From Beroe forskalii (lineage: Eukaryota; Ctenophora; Nuda; Beroida; Beroidae), in contig WFMF01000666.1 of NCBI GenBank assembly GCA_011033025.1, positions 1 through 64,000 on the forward strand: a stretch of DNA of 64,000 nucleotides, read 5' to 3'. Positions 46,701-57,035 of the stretch are shown in pieces. The first letter of the stretch is position 1. Each line of letters begins with the position of its first letter. The translations under genes were made by a program, and so were the position numbers. The notes below the pieces were generated by a model. That model worked only from the letters and a program-made list of their open reading frames with translations. It had not been told where the DNA came from and did not search any database.

Positions 46701-49400
46701 TGTCACCGAAATCTTCTTGTGTTTGGCACGAACATTCTGCAAAAGCCCCGGCTCATTAGCACCTAATTAGAGATTTAGTGAAGCTGATGTCATTTCATGA
46801 GCATTGCATTTCTCGTCAAAATTTGATATTCAAAGGCTTGTTAGCACGTTACAATTGGCTGCCACTGTGTACTGAACTTGGGAAGCCTCTCAAGTTAAGT
46901 CTGGCCATCGTATTACATAATTTTATTTTCAAAATAGAAAAACACATGCATAAAGCTCTCATCAACCGTGAATAGCACACATACATCGTGCATAAGCGAT
47001 TATGCGATTTAATGATTGCTATATCATCTAGAAGGAATTCGTCATAGTAAAATTTGTGGCCAGTGTTTTTTCTGGAGTTAGGTGTCGTCATGGAGTACCC
47101 ATTTAGCGCCACTCTTATTACGATGATGCTGTTATCACTGGCTACAGTACATAATATCATGGCACATGGCAGTGTCTGTTTACATGAGAAGAGAATTTTA
47201 TTTTCTCAGATTGAGTGAAAAGAAGAATAACCATGAAGAGCATAACGGAGCACTGCCTGGAAAAGAAAAAGGGAGGACTACCTAAGTTTACCTCGAAGAC
47301 TCTTCGAGGTAAACTTAGGTGATGCTTCCTTTTTTATTTTCCAGACAATGCTTCCTTCTGCTCTTTCTGGCAATTCTTCTTTTGACTCAATCTGAGAGCG
47401 ATAAATTCTCTTATCTAAGTAAGTCGATGAGTGAAAAGAAGAAATACCAGGAAGAGCGGAAGGAAGCATTGCCTGAAAGGAAGCATAACCCTGGAGGGGT
47501 GAAAGAAGACTCACCTGGAAGAGCAGGTTAGCGTCAGTATTCTCCAGCTCTTGTTCTTCCTCTTCTTCGGAAGAGCTCCACTCGGCCCAGGTGTCGTTAC
47601 CGAGCGCATCAGAGAAGGTTTTAGAGGCCCTCTTAGCTCGCTCCATCACTGGTGTAAATACCTGGTGAAGTTTTATGTATTTACAGTCTACAGACCCGTA
47701 GGATCCTGAAATTGACTTGACATTGATCAATCAGCGTGCGAGATTTTGATCAAATCATGCGCTGATTGGTCAGTGAAATGGCAGTTAATACCTTAGTACC
47801 TTTGATCTAGAAGAGTTCTTTGAAAGTAACAAGGTAATGAGTATTTACAAATAAATAGCTCGAGATATCAGTTCCAATGACACATTTCTGCAGTAATGCT
47901 TTTACAGCTAACAATTTTGGATAGGTAGTTTCATTTTTCACATTTTTTTCGAAGTTTTAAAAGGATACATTTCTGTTTCCGGCTGCATAGTCTGAGACAT
48001 AACCATAACAATTTATTAATTCCGAAAGTAATTTTGAAAAAGGCCAGACTTTAAAACATCAAGTATTATTTTAGAAAGGCGACACCCATTATCGTTGGGA
48101 CTCCTGAGTCCTGACCCAAGTTTTCCCTGAAATTGGAAACAGATTATTTGCTGCCATAGCCCGCAAGCCGTATTGCCTATGCACCAAAGCGGAGACCACT
48201 TGTAGGAAAACACCAATAATTGATTGCTTAAATTTTGAGGAATACTTGCAAACAAGTTGGCTTACAGGCTTACTTCTTCTTTCAGCTTTCTGTAGGTGTT
48301 TCTGAACCTCTTCCCTTTGCTGGACTTCTTGTAGCTGGCTACACAGTGCCGTTCGATATCAATCTACAGTCAGAGCAATTATCACAATAGTTACGAAGCA
48401 AATAATCGATAAAACGAAAATGTTGTCCAAAAATCAGACAATGCATTCCTATGAGAACCATTATTCAACTCTATGTACTACTGAAATAACATATTATTTT
48501 GTTATGTACAAACTGGTCACTATTCGATGGTTAGTTCTGAGCTTACGTAAAAAACATCAAAACGCCATACAGTAAATTGCATGAGCATATGATAGATTTT
48601 AAAATTATACTTACTACAACTCAAGCAGATTTTTCATAATTAGCTACGTTTTAAAGTCAAGGTATGTCAATATTCATGTGTCCATATAAAAGGATCGCCT
48701 CACCTCAGAGCTCGAGTCACTTGCGCTCGTCAACTTATTCTGGGCTGCCAAACTCTCCAGAATCCCGTCCGTAGAGTTCTTGTGTCTTTGTGGGGATAGC
48801 TTAGTGTACCTGAAACATGTAGTTTTGAACTTCAAATATTATCGTAGTCATTGTGTGAAATTCTATTGTACTCCAAGATATATAGTGGCTTACAATGTAT
48901 TAAATATTTTTCGACAATTGTCAATTGATAACAAGAGAGAAATGCGTTTTCTGTGGTCATACGATGTTTATCATTTGCGGTACATTGCCAACAATAGACT
49001 GTGTTAACCGGAACATCAAACACAAGGAAAAGTTTTTTAAAGTTTTTATGGATGCTCCTGAGGACACTGGAGTTGAGTGGTGTTCTGGTAAAATTCCGTT
49101 AATATTGAAAAATAAATTTTGAAAAAGTCGTAAATATACAACATGAATTTTTATATCGACCCTCTTTCTAGAACTCATAAAAGAATTGTGCCTGCCAGCA
49201 CAATTCTTGTTTGTGTGTCGTTCCCGTATCTACGTATGTTCCCCATTCAAGCTACTTACTCGGTAACCACTCCATCACTGATAGCTCTTCTTAGGGGTTT
49301 AGACTTGTGTTTTTGAGCGAAGTTTGCCATCATAGCTGGTCCATTAATCCAATTCTGGTACATCTTGCGGATTACTTCTTTGTAGTTGCAGTAATCATCC
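31747..49400 (-). CDS. RhoGAP-domain protein, ARHGAP6-like
   Basis: Speeds GTP hydrolysis on Rho-family GTPases. Coding exons, each checked for GT/AG and phase: 49400-49260 (5' edge unsure), 48809-48704, 48363-48274, 47661-47515, 40237-~40055, 39887-39819, 39648-39499, 39346-39254, 39139-38999, 38846-38751, 38620-38414, 38218-38067, 37846-37661, 37118-36975, 36524-36409 or 33637-33522, 33286-33184, 32532-32448, 32253-32117 and 31965-31747 (TGA). About 855 residues. The GAP domain has CCEFLLHRGLNTEGIFRVSG with the arginine finger, LIKEFLKELPEPLLTRTLY, LLPKANRDTLQ...FLSIVA, and NKMDRTNLATVIGPNIL. These match my memory of ARHGAP6/36, including the segment after the domain. The N-terminus is basic and serine-rich with an acidic run (SSSEEEEEQELEN). 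The C-terminus ends RTKRESEV. Only the 40.2 to 39.9 kb join is unresolved. Recognition is of the family; orthology is not proven. Confidence 0.88.
33056..34605 (-). repeat. Duplicated exon block, downstream copy (B)
   Basis: About 1.55 kb that matches 35934-37590, including introns with scattered changes and indels. It carries exon 15B (33637-33522) and exon 16B (33286-33184), both with intact splice sites and frames. Its first exon (34155-34020 region) has an extra T early on and a replaced middle segment, so it cannot encode the same peptide. Exon 16B joins in phase to the single-copy exon at 32532, so this copy supplies the working end of the block. Confidence 0.9.
34607..35092. repeat. 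46-bp satellite (ACATACTCGTGGGGCGAGCT)
   Basis: About ten units with starts spaced 46-47 bp apart (acatactcg at 34657, 34703, 34750 and onward). Each unit pairs gtgtaacatactcg with the near-palindrome gggcgagctcgtg and gttacgcactcgtg. Units alternate between gtgtaac and gtgtgac variants. The array begins where similarity between the duplicated exon blocks stops, in an intron of the RhoGAP gene. Confidence 0.9.
35093..35933. other. Unique intronic DNA between satellite and exon block A
   Basis: Single-copy AT-rich sequence within the RhoGAP gene. No exon or repeat was seen apart from a short gtgtgtaaac doublet near 35510. Confidence 0.5.
35934..37590 (-). repeat. Duplicated exon block, upstream copy (A)
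   Basis: Carries exon 14A (37118-36975, intact, coding VKSELRKKILSMIYDVKQQ onward), exon 15A (36524-36409, intact) and a 103-bp exon-16-like sequence (36164-36062). In the last, the acceptor AG seen in copy B (tttcagCTCGG) reads tttcaaCTCGG. I found no replacement AG in the right phase, so exon 16A should not be spliced in. Its coding frame is otherwise fully preserved. Confidence 0.9.
37266..37331. repeat. 60-bp foldback present in both duplicated blocks
   Basis: Inverted ends gggagtggtcc and gggccactccc enclose ttcaatattaa / ttttaatatgg. The same sequence occurs at about 34367-34425 in copy B, so it predates the duplication. It may be a tiny MITE. Confidence 0.6.
42019..42076 (+). CDS. Possible signal-peptide exon of a nested gene
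   Basis: ATG opens MLQLLLASLLLSSCCELSS, a textbook signal-peptide shape, followed at once by a donor-like gtgtgagt. Reading on without splicing gives 67 residues, with another donor-like site after NVQRILLNVLQ. A candidate second exon in the right phase is 43678-43750 (acceptor ctgtcacag; VRLEHHSHSPRVLKGRVEHI). It lies in a RhoGAP intron on the opposite strand. No family was recognised and the structure is incomplete. Confidence 0.35.
45775..45862. mobile_element. Fragment of the CCTTATTGG MITE family
   Basis: Inverted pieces ttaaccggccttttaatttt and cttaagggccggttaaatta with gggccaaaaggg match the ends of the 11660-12081 element. It is too short and changed to be complete. Confidence 0.65.
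45983..46147 (-). CDS. Alternative first coding exon of the RhoGAP gene
   Basis: ATG in a near-ideal context (aaaccgccATGATC) opens 55 codons (MISNLRHSSGEEEFSQKPSP, then a basic serine-rich run, ending SRWVYDQ) and stops at a good donor (gtacgg) in phase 0. An in-frame stop lies just upstream, so it is a start exon and not an internal one. Phase 0 fits the 40237 exon, the same exon that the longer 5' set (ending 47515, also phase 0) joins. This implies a second promoter in the 46.2-47.5 kb region, giving a protein without the acidic N-terminal part. Confidence 0.65.
46306..46375. repeat. GC-rich foldback (GCCGCGCACAC family)
   Basis: gtgtgcgcggc faces gccgcgcacac, and the core gcgcggcatatagtatatgc is almost self-complementary. 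It is followed by gacgtgcaaactgcacttcg. A relative at 57160-57240 has gcgcggcttata, gccgcgcacacaaatgac and gcagttgcac in the same order. Confidence 0.65.
46477..46575. mobile_element. Short foldback element, copy 2
   Basis: Arms gcgctcgagaaataggc and gcctatttctcgtgcgc surround gatgacgtcatcattatata and gtagtgagttgatgacat, matching the copy at 7337-7433 along its whole length. It lies just upstream of the alternative RhoGAP start exon. Confidence 0.75.
47196..47403. repeat. Long inverted repeat with perfect 18-bp hairpin core
   Basis: The core 47281-47319 is a perfect 18-bp stem (cctaagtttacctcgaag with its complement) around a 3-base loop. The arms continue imperfectly for about 80 bp each way, from cagattgagtgaaaagaaga on the left to its complement ending near 47403. 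A third, direct copy of the left arm lies at about 47430-47510 and runs into the splice donor of the exon ending at 47515. Confidence 0.85.
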
Positions 49401-50523
49401 TTTCATCGTCCTTAGATGGTTAGATTCCTGATTTTTTATCTAGCATATTCGTACTCAAATTTTAGATGCCATGGGTTTTCAGGGGAATGGTGGATTCATG
49501 GAAAATTAATTTTCTGCAGCACATAGCGAATATTATAAAAGTTGCTTATTACTATGCACAAAGCATATTTCGGCAGTTTGGAGAAACTCCGACTTTCCTT
49601 AACGTGTACCCTATCAAGTATGAATCTATTCGCTGAATATATAATATATGTGCTAATTGGGTGTCCTAACCTTAGACGTCCTGACTTGCATGATTTCGAA
49701 TTAAAATACTAAAATAAATTACTGGGATTCAAGAAAATTAAATTCAAGAAACAAAGTTCTTAATTTTAAAGTAAATAAGGTTTCAAGCGGCACACACCAA
49801 ACAACTATATTCGTATGTATTTCATAACTTCATAGGTTTTGATGTCAACAGCAATTAAGCAGTTCATAATAATACAAAACCAGCAAAATACTAAAAGGAA
49901 GGCTGGGAAATCAAATGGGAAGTGTGGAAATGAGTATGTTAAGAGACCGTAACAACTAATTACCATAACTATTTTGTGTGATGTCACTAAAACATCCCAG
50001 CATGCCCTGAGTGGTTCACAATTAGTAGCTTATTATGCAATATATGCATATTGTGTGTTGTAGATGGGAATTCTGTGAACTATATCCTGCGAGGCATCCA
50101 TTCTTTCATTAGAAATCATCCCTTACATAAAGTTATTTTAACGACATTCGACAAGTTTCACGGCGTTCATTTCGGTGTATTTTAATTATAGCTCAATTAA
50201 CGAAAAATGTTGTTTTTACTATTTTGGCAACAAATCAAGTTTTTAAACGGGCCAGACAAGTGACAACACTAGTAATCCAGGAATATATTGACATTCTGGT
50301 ATCATGTTATGAAAACATGTGACGGTTGCCAAAGTGAAACGTCTGAAATGCGTCGGGGATTAATTATTCATGAACTTCAAACGGTCCAAAAGAGGAGCCG
50401 TGAAAGGGAAGAAGGAGTGGTATCTAGAAGTTCTAATGACCGTCTTTCTAGAAGTTCCTGCATACTCTTGAGATGGTTCTGGTTTTAATCTATTTACGTA
50501 TCACTTCTTTGGGCAATATACTA
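49401..50523. other. 5' flank of RhoGAP gene
   Basis: No further exon could be supported, although the 5' edge of the 49.3-kb exon is weak and more upstream coding exons may exist beyond the window's resolvable signals. No CpG-rich promoter was seen. Confidence 0.35.
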
Positions 50524-51834
50524 TGTCCCGTTTAAGTTCGTAAATTTCAAGTAAACATTTTCATTCTTAGAAATTGACTTATGGACAAATGACTCACGTC
50601 AATTCAGAGCAAAATGATGAACATTTATGGTAAATCAACTTCTATAACTGTTGTTATTGACACAAATTGTCCATTACCTCTCAACTTAAGACGTCAAAAG
50701 AGCAAAATTACCCCTTTGCAGTTTCTTGAATCCCCTCATATTAGCTCGTTTCAGGAAAGTCATAGAGGTAAACTGCTATTGATTTCTATTGAAAATGTTT
50801 CTTTTGAGTGTCAGCCATAGCCAGGAATCAACGGGCGTCAAATCTTGGGAGTAGGGGGGCCATGACACGAAGATATGTTTCCTTACTGCTCTCCTTGGTG
50901 AATGCATGCCAATAATGGCTCGATTTTTGAGTGCCATTTGAGGTGTTCTACTAACTTGCATGAACCATGACGACTTCAGCATGTGTTTCTACATCACCTG
51001 ACGCGAAAACCACGACAGATAATCATAGCGAATATGCCCATTTACCTTGTTGTGGGAGCCATTTTCGTGGATTGATTAAGGAAAATGAAGATTTTGGGGC
51101 TAAAAGCGCCTCAAACCATGACTTCAATTGGTGTAAGCAGACTTCCAAGAGGCTGAACAGTGTCTCTGTTAAACGTCCGAAAATATTGATGCCAATTCTG
51201 GGATATCCTATGACTGTAGAACCATGATTTGTCCGGAAACAAACTAAGGGTAATATGCGCTTTTCTCTAAGCACGCCCCTACAGGCTGCGAACTAGGCCT
51301 TCCTCTGCTTCATTATCAATCAGATTTGAACTTTTGCCTCATGGGCTTCCATCAGAATTCTCTGACGAACAATCGTGGAAAATTTCAGCTTCAATAAATG
51401 ATGTTTGGTTGATGTTTTTTGAAATTACGGGAGCTGGGTTATTTGAAATGAGGTTTGCACACTTTCCACCTCAACTTCTTTGATCGATGATTGCCGTCGT
51501 TTCCGCTGTCTTGAGCAGTTCCATGGTCACAGAATTTTTCGTTGATACACTGGAGAGTACCAAGGGTAGGTAAAATTTTGGTGTGATTTCCAGGTTGCTT
51601 CCTGAACGATCATTGAATAATTCAAAGTGATGACCTCAAATTTACGTTTCAATAACATGTATTTTCACACTTCAGTCAACGAAGAAATATGGACTCAAAC
51701 TTCTCAAAGCCAAATCAGGCCACAATATGCCTAAATGTTCATCTATTTGCTCCAATATATAGTACCATTTAGGGTTTTATCTCTATTGTGGTAGATGCAG
51801 TGTGTATTTCAAATTTACGAACTTAAACGGGACA
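50524..51834 (-). mobile_element. Tc1/mariner-type DNA transposon, decayed transposase
   Basis: Perfect 24-bp terminal inverted repeats: tgtcccgtttaagttcgtaa at 50524 and its complement ending at 51834; total 1.31 kb. On the - strand, two open pieces carry transposase sequence: 51274-51023, and 50982-50776 with WPPYSQDLTPVDSWLWLTLK, the hallmark WPPxSPDLxPxD block of IS630/Tc1/mariner DDE transposases. The pieces are in different frames and the N-terminal third has stops, so the enzyme is dead. A TA target duplication is not clear: TA lies directly left, CACTA right. Confidence 0.8.
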
Positions 51835-54800
51835 CACTATATTATAGCATTTTATAGCATTTGATCCTAAGTGTACAGTCTCCTCATTCCTTCCAGGCTA
51901 ATCTACAATTCGCCCTTTCTTCTTTTTATAGACCAGCGACAGGTCAAATTTTGATACGGATATTAGCTTGCCCATCAGTATTAGCCTCTCGATGCAAAAA
52001 CTCTAAGGTACTGTAGAGTGTTGAAAATTTGAAGGTCTAAAAAACTATTTGACGCTTCGAAAGTTCGAATTACCTGGACGCGTTCGAATATTTCGAAGCA
52101 TTTGAGCGGCAGCCATGACATGTTAAGATACATTTAAATGAAATTAAATACCTGATTTTAGTAACTTAATTATCACTTAACACAGCTGGAAAGTGAGAAA
52201 GTTATGTAACTCGATTATATCAATTGACTTGCTGCGTTTCGGTATCCAGATTCTAATTCTAAGCAAGAAAATCACAACGGTTATTTTGATAGTATTCAAG
52301 CTCAAATATTCTGCTGCTTGCGCTAGAAAATTTCGGCTGTACGAGACAAAAAAAGAAGCGTAACCTGCAAAGTTCTAATGAAAGTCTAAATTTTTAGAAA
52401 ACGCACGTCCGGAATATGTTGTCTGGAGACCGAGCTTTATCCGACAAGAATACATCGGAATGGCATATATTCCGTACCGGTGTATAGCACACAGTATGAC
52501 ATATTCGGAGTGCATGACTAATTGCAGGAGGCTGGATGACATTTATCTCAAATTCTACTGTTCTTGTGCACAGCCACTGCTGCGAGAACTCAGAACTCGT
52601 TTCGAAATTAGGGCGTGAATGTTCGATAATACCTAGATGTACCTATCTCCTTTCCCAGAATATAGTATGCCATAGTACCATATACTCATTAAATTGTGAT
52701 ACGTTAGTATTTTCATCGATGAGTGATTTCACTTAAAAGTTATAACATTGAAACGTCGGTAACCTTGTAAAAGTTGTAACGCCGCCTGTCAATTGAAACG
52801 CTCATGAAGCTGTGAATAATCCAATAATTTAATCATGATGTGGCCTGCAGCTACAGCAGGCTTGTTAACAGCTTCAATGTGTTGATAAATCAAAAATGTA
52901 CAGAAACGTTGGGCTTTGGTACTGCTCAAATATAGTTTGAGCTGGGCCAAATCTAATATTTTCTGTTAGATCCTCAAACGCAAGAAAGCTAGGCAGGTTT
53001 TGCGTACTCCAAACTATAATAAGATAATAATTGCTCTGTAAAAAGATCCATAATTGTCGGGATGAGACAAATCTTTTAAATTTCTGAAACCTTACGAATA
53101 TTTTATGACACGTAAATTACTTTGAAGTTATAATTTCTTGGGACTTGTTTTTTTTTAAATAATCCATTAATTCATATGAGACATTTCATGATTCATAATG
53201 ACAGAAGTACCTACTAATTGAGTAGAGATATAAAAATAAGTGGAAATTATATCACACAGTAACTAAATTAAGGATAATTATTGTGCTTTCAAATGGTGTC
53301 TCTATGAATGCACTTATCCTTGCAATAATAATTGGTATGTGCCGATTAAATGATATTACGAATTAATCAGAAATAATTTATTGTGCTGTAGAAGTTGTAG
53401 CTGCAGTTTGCAAATAAAGTGTTCCGATCAAAACGTTCCAAAAATATACTATCTGAAAAACTAATTCAATAATTGATACAAAAGCCATTGTTCATTAGCC
53501 CCTTTTTTGTGAATGGACGATTCTCATTCCAGGGAACGTCTATAAAACCGTTGAAAGGTAGCAAATATTGGTGAACGTTACAAAAAGCAAAGTAATAAAG
53601 CGAAGGCCCGAGTACTGTGACGAATCATTACGCAACACCTCATACCATCGAAATCTACACTTTTGTCTTTGTTGGGTGGTCGGGGGCGCGAGTTAATTGT
53701 TTCTTTGATTATGTAACGTACTATAAAGGATTGATTTACCTGTGCCTCTCTCAACCTTAAGCTATTACGTGATTGCAGTCAGCCACGCCCACTATAGTCA
53801 CGAGTTACGAAACCACAATTTCCAAGAAAGGCTTTGCTGACACTCGAATTATTTTCGAATGGAACACGAAATGTCGAAAAGATATTGAAAACTGCGCTGT
53901 ACGTCGTACGAGTAATGACACTAAAAATAAATCTGTTGAAACTTTCATTGCTTCCCTTTTTCGTAATTTCAACAGCCGAAGAATTTCGGCACGTACGTAT
54001 ATGCTCCAATGACATGTAACCAGAGTGTTATTGTCGATACTGATAATATCAGCTACACGTCTTTCAAATGACTAAAACTCTGCTCGCCGGAAACCCCCCT
54101 TGGAATGTTTGAATTTGGTTTTGCCTATGGAATACTGTCCTTTGATCCCCTTTCGATAACTCAGGTCACTATCGAAGTAAATTTGCAGGCTTATAAGTAT
54201 GTTCTAGAACCATTCAGTAATAAGCCCGACTATGCTCTGATAGATCAATAGGATTAATATAGATGCCGGAGCAAGCAAGTCAGTTAACTGCTGGAACTTC
54301 TTCAGCTTGAAAGGAATTCCTAAGCCACGCCTAAGGGTGACTTTCAATCTATCATCTTCCCTTTCGCCTGGAAAGAAGGGGTTTAAATTCTGATCAATAG
54401 TTCTAAAGTAGTAAAGTGATCGAGTGGCAATAGTCGCCATGCGAAGCCCTCGCACTAGAATTCTGCCTTATTGGTTATTTCCATGATCATTCCGAAATAC
54501 AGTGGGTAGCTACAAGCACAAATTTTCCAGGCACCTGCTGAAATTTGTGAAATATATTTTCAGAACTTGTCAATTTCTAATCCTACTTTAACGTCTTTTT
54601 ATAAACCAAAAAGGTGTTTGGAAGAAAATTTCAAACTCGTGTATAAATGATTAAAGATGAAAGATCGATTCCTAATTCCTTGCGTGTTGCGTACGATAAA
54701 TAACTTCCTAAACAATAAATATGCCTGGAGATAATAAAAGCAACCTACCATAGCAACCTGACTTTCTTTAATAACAATTCACTATTGTTTTAGACAGACA

Positions 54801-55925
54801 AGTATCATGTCAAACAACAATTCGTATGGCATACTCATAATGAATAAATAAAACCGTTTAACAAAGAGGTCAGTGACCAGTCACCCTGTGCAGTATGCAC
54901 CCTAAAAGCACCCAACAAGTGCCCTATAAAACGCACCTAAATTCATCCTAAACGTACCTTACTGAATCTAACACAAATAGACATTTATGAAATACGTTCG
55001 TGAGGTTTTCCTACATTTGCGGTTAATTTAAGTAGTATTTACCTGATTTGTGTTGTTAAAAGTGGGTATCAATATAATTTGGTTTTAACACCACTATCGT
55101 CCTCATCAGTTCACCCATATCATGCGCACTATGGCATGTAAGATTTGTGATTAAGAATGATGTCATTATCAGGGTTTAGAATGTTGTGTTGATGACGCAG
55201 CGGATGCAGATTTATTTACGTGAGCACTGAGCACTTGGGGCCTTCAGATTGAAAATATTTGCAATACGCTCAGATCCTCAAATATCTACGTTTTCATTTG
55301 CTCTATAGGGCATAATCTTCGGGCTGCAATGATTTCGAACGGTGAAAACTATATCATGGTACAAACAATGATATCATTGGAGAGATTTCAACGATAGGTA
55401 GAGTTGATTTATTTTAGATGGTTCACGCTCAAAGGATGACTGCTTTGGGTTTTGACAAAGCAATTCAATGAAAATGTGGCAAGGTTATGAAAACAGTAAA
55501 CACCACCGTGTTTTATGTGTACTTATAATATTTTATATGTATAGCAAAGACTTGGATATGACTGGATAGACCAGTTTATTACAAACGGACTTCTCCAAAG
55601 TACAAATAAAAAGGAAATATTATGGTCGCATAACATTTGAGAGGTTATAATATCATAACTACGGATCCAATACCCAATAGCCTCTCAGTGCCCAGTTTTT
55701 GCGCCAACGAAAAATCAGGAAATTTTAAGCTAAATTATCATAATAACGTCTGTACTCCAAGGTAGTCTCATATTGAGTTCTCATGCTTTTTTTCCGCAAC
55801 TTTCCAGATGTCTGAGGTACTCACTATATTATAATGCGGCGTTTTAAATTGAGGTGTCGAAGAATGAAGATCGTTAAACATTAACAAAATGTCGCCATTC
55901 TACAACGGTGACGACACACATATAC
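51835..55925. other. Gene-poor interval
   Basis: Mostly AT-rich. Overlapping frames on both strands at 53770-54020 and a 83-codon - frame at 54455-54204 have no recognised motif. A GCACCC-type repeat patch lies at 54890-54960. It leads into a possible + exon. Confidence 0.4.
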
Positions 55926-55948
55926 AACATAATATTATTCATTATCAG

Positions 55949-56105
55949 CGATGTGTCGCAGTCTGACATCCTGGGAATAAGTCCACCTACTTCAGATTCA
56001 GACCTGCTGCAGATCAGTGCTACAGTAGCACAGTGTCACAGCAGTGTAGTGTCACTGGCTGTACAAATAACGAACAGGCCGTTTCAACCACTTTATGAAC
56101 TATGA
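55949..56105 (+). CDS. Possible terminal exon, unrecognised
   Basis: After an acceptor-like ttattcattatcag (35-14 bases before the coding sense settles), a frame reads DVSQSDILGISPPTSDSDLL and continues to RPFQPLYEL and a TGA at 56103-56105. Residue use looks protein-like (serine/threonine-rich, then a hydrophobic stretch VVSLAVQI). No upstream exon of matching phase was identified, and a - strand reading is also possible. I do not recognise it. Confidence 0.35.
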
Positions 56106-56189
56106 AAAGAGGGAAGGGCATTTTCAAAAAATGCCATAGTTTGCTTTTTTATGTGCTGTCGTAATGGATATTCGGAGACATAAACTCGA

Positions 56190-56420
56190 CATGCCCATTG
56201 AGCAGTGAATAGGAAGACACGCCCTGGTAGAGACTTTCTGGAATCCAGGATACTGGGACTGCAGTAAGTTTCAAGTCTGAGAGAATTTCTGGGATCCTAA
56301 GACACTGGCACGACGATACTTTTCAAGTTCGAGAGATTTTCTGGAATATGGCATACTGGCACGACAGAAAACTGATGTTCTGGAATCCCTGGGTACTGCG
56401 ACCGAAAGCTAATTTCCCGG
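56190..56420 (+). repeat. ~60-bp degenerate tandem repeat
   Basis: The phrases tttctggaatccaggatact and actggcacgac recur three or four times with drift between the possible exon at 56.1 kb and the GPCR gene. Confidence 0.6.
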
Positions 56421-56953
56421 AAAACCGCGACTCAAGTTCGTGGACGAGGCATTTGAGACACGCTGCTGAGCGACCGTCTGAAACATGCCCAGATCAGTGA
56501 CTGGAGGATTTGTTCTAGAGTTTGTTAAAATTCTAGATTAATGGTATATGACTACTGTTAGGTTAACAGATTATGGCATGTAACTATGTTACTGTCTGGT
56601 CTAAATACTTTTTGGAGCAATGGAATAATTACTTAATTAAGCAATTGCAACATGTAACAATAGTCATGTTTTTCATTTTATGAACAATATGCATAAAATA
56701 AGTAAAATTTTAACCCTCATGACGTAGCAAGCAAATTGTTATAAATATAAGACCATTAGAGAAATACGCCAAATACAAACCTGTCTATTGATCCTGATTT
56801 TCATTGAACTTAATTTCAGGAACAAAAGCCGGGTCCCTGAAGAGGAAAATGAAAAAAAAATGTGAAAAAATGTTGAGGAACTGAAGAGGAAAAGACAGAA
56901 TAGACATGTGAAATGGATTATTTTTGTGAGTAGATAGTTTTAAAACGATCATC
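56421..56953. other. Intergenic, 3' of GPCR gene
   Basis: AT-rich DNA with an aaaatgtgaaaaaatg-type low-complexity run near 56850. Nothing supportable. Confidence 0.4.
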
Positions 56954-56959
56954 TTTATT
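56954..56959 (-). terminator. Polyadenylation signal AATAAA for the GPCR gene
   Basis: AATAAA on the - strand, 77 bases past the TGA stop at 57038-57036 and followed by AT-rich DNA, fits the 3' end of the GPCR transcript. Confidence 0.5.
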
Positions 56960-57035
56960 TAATATTTTTTTGAATTTCTTCCCCGTAATTTCTTCCACGT
57001 AATTTCTACCGTAAATGGCACGAAGATGATTCCAC

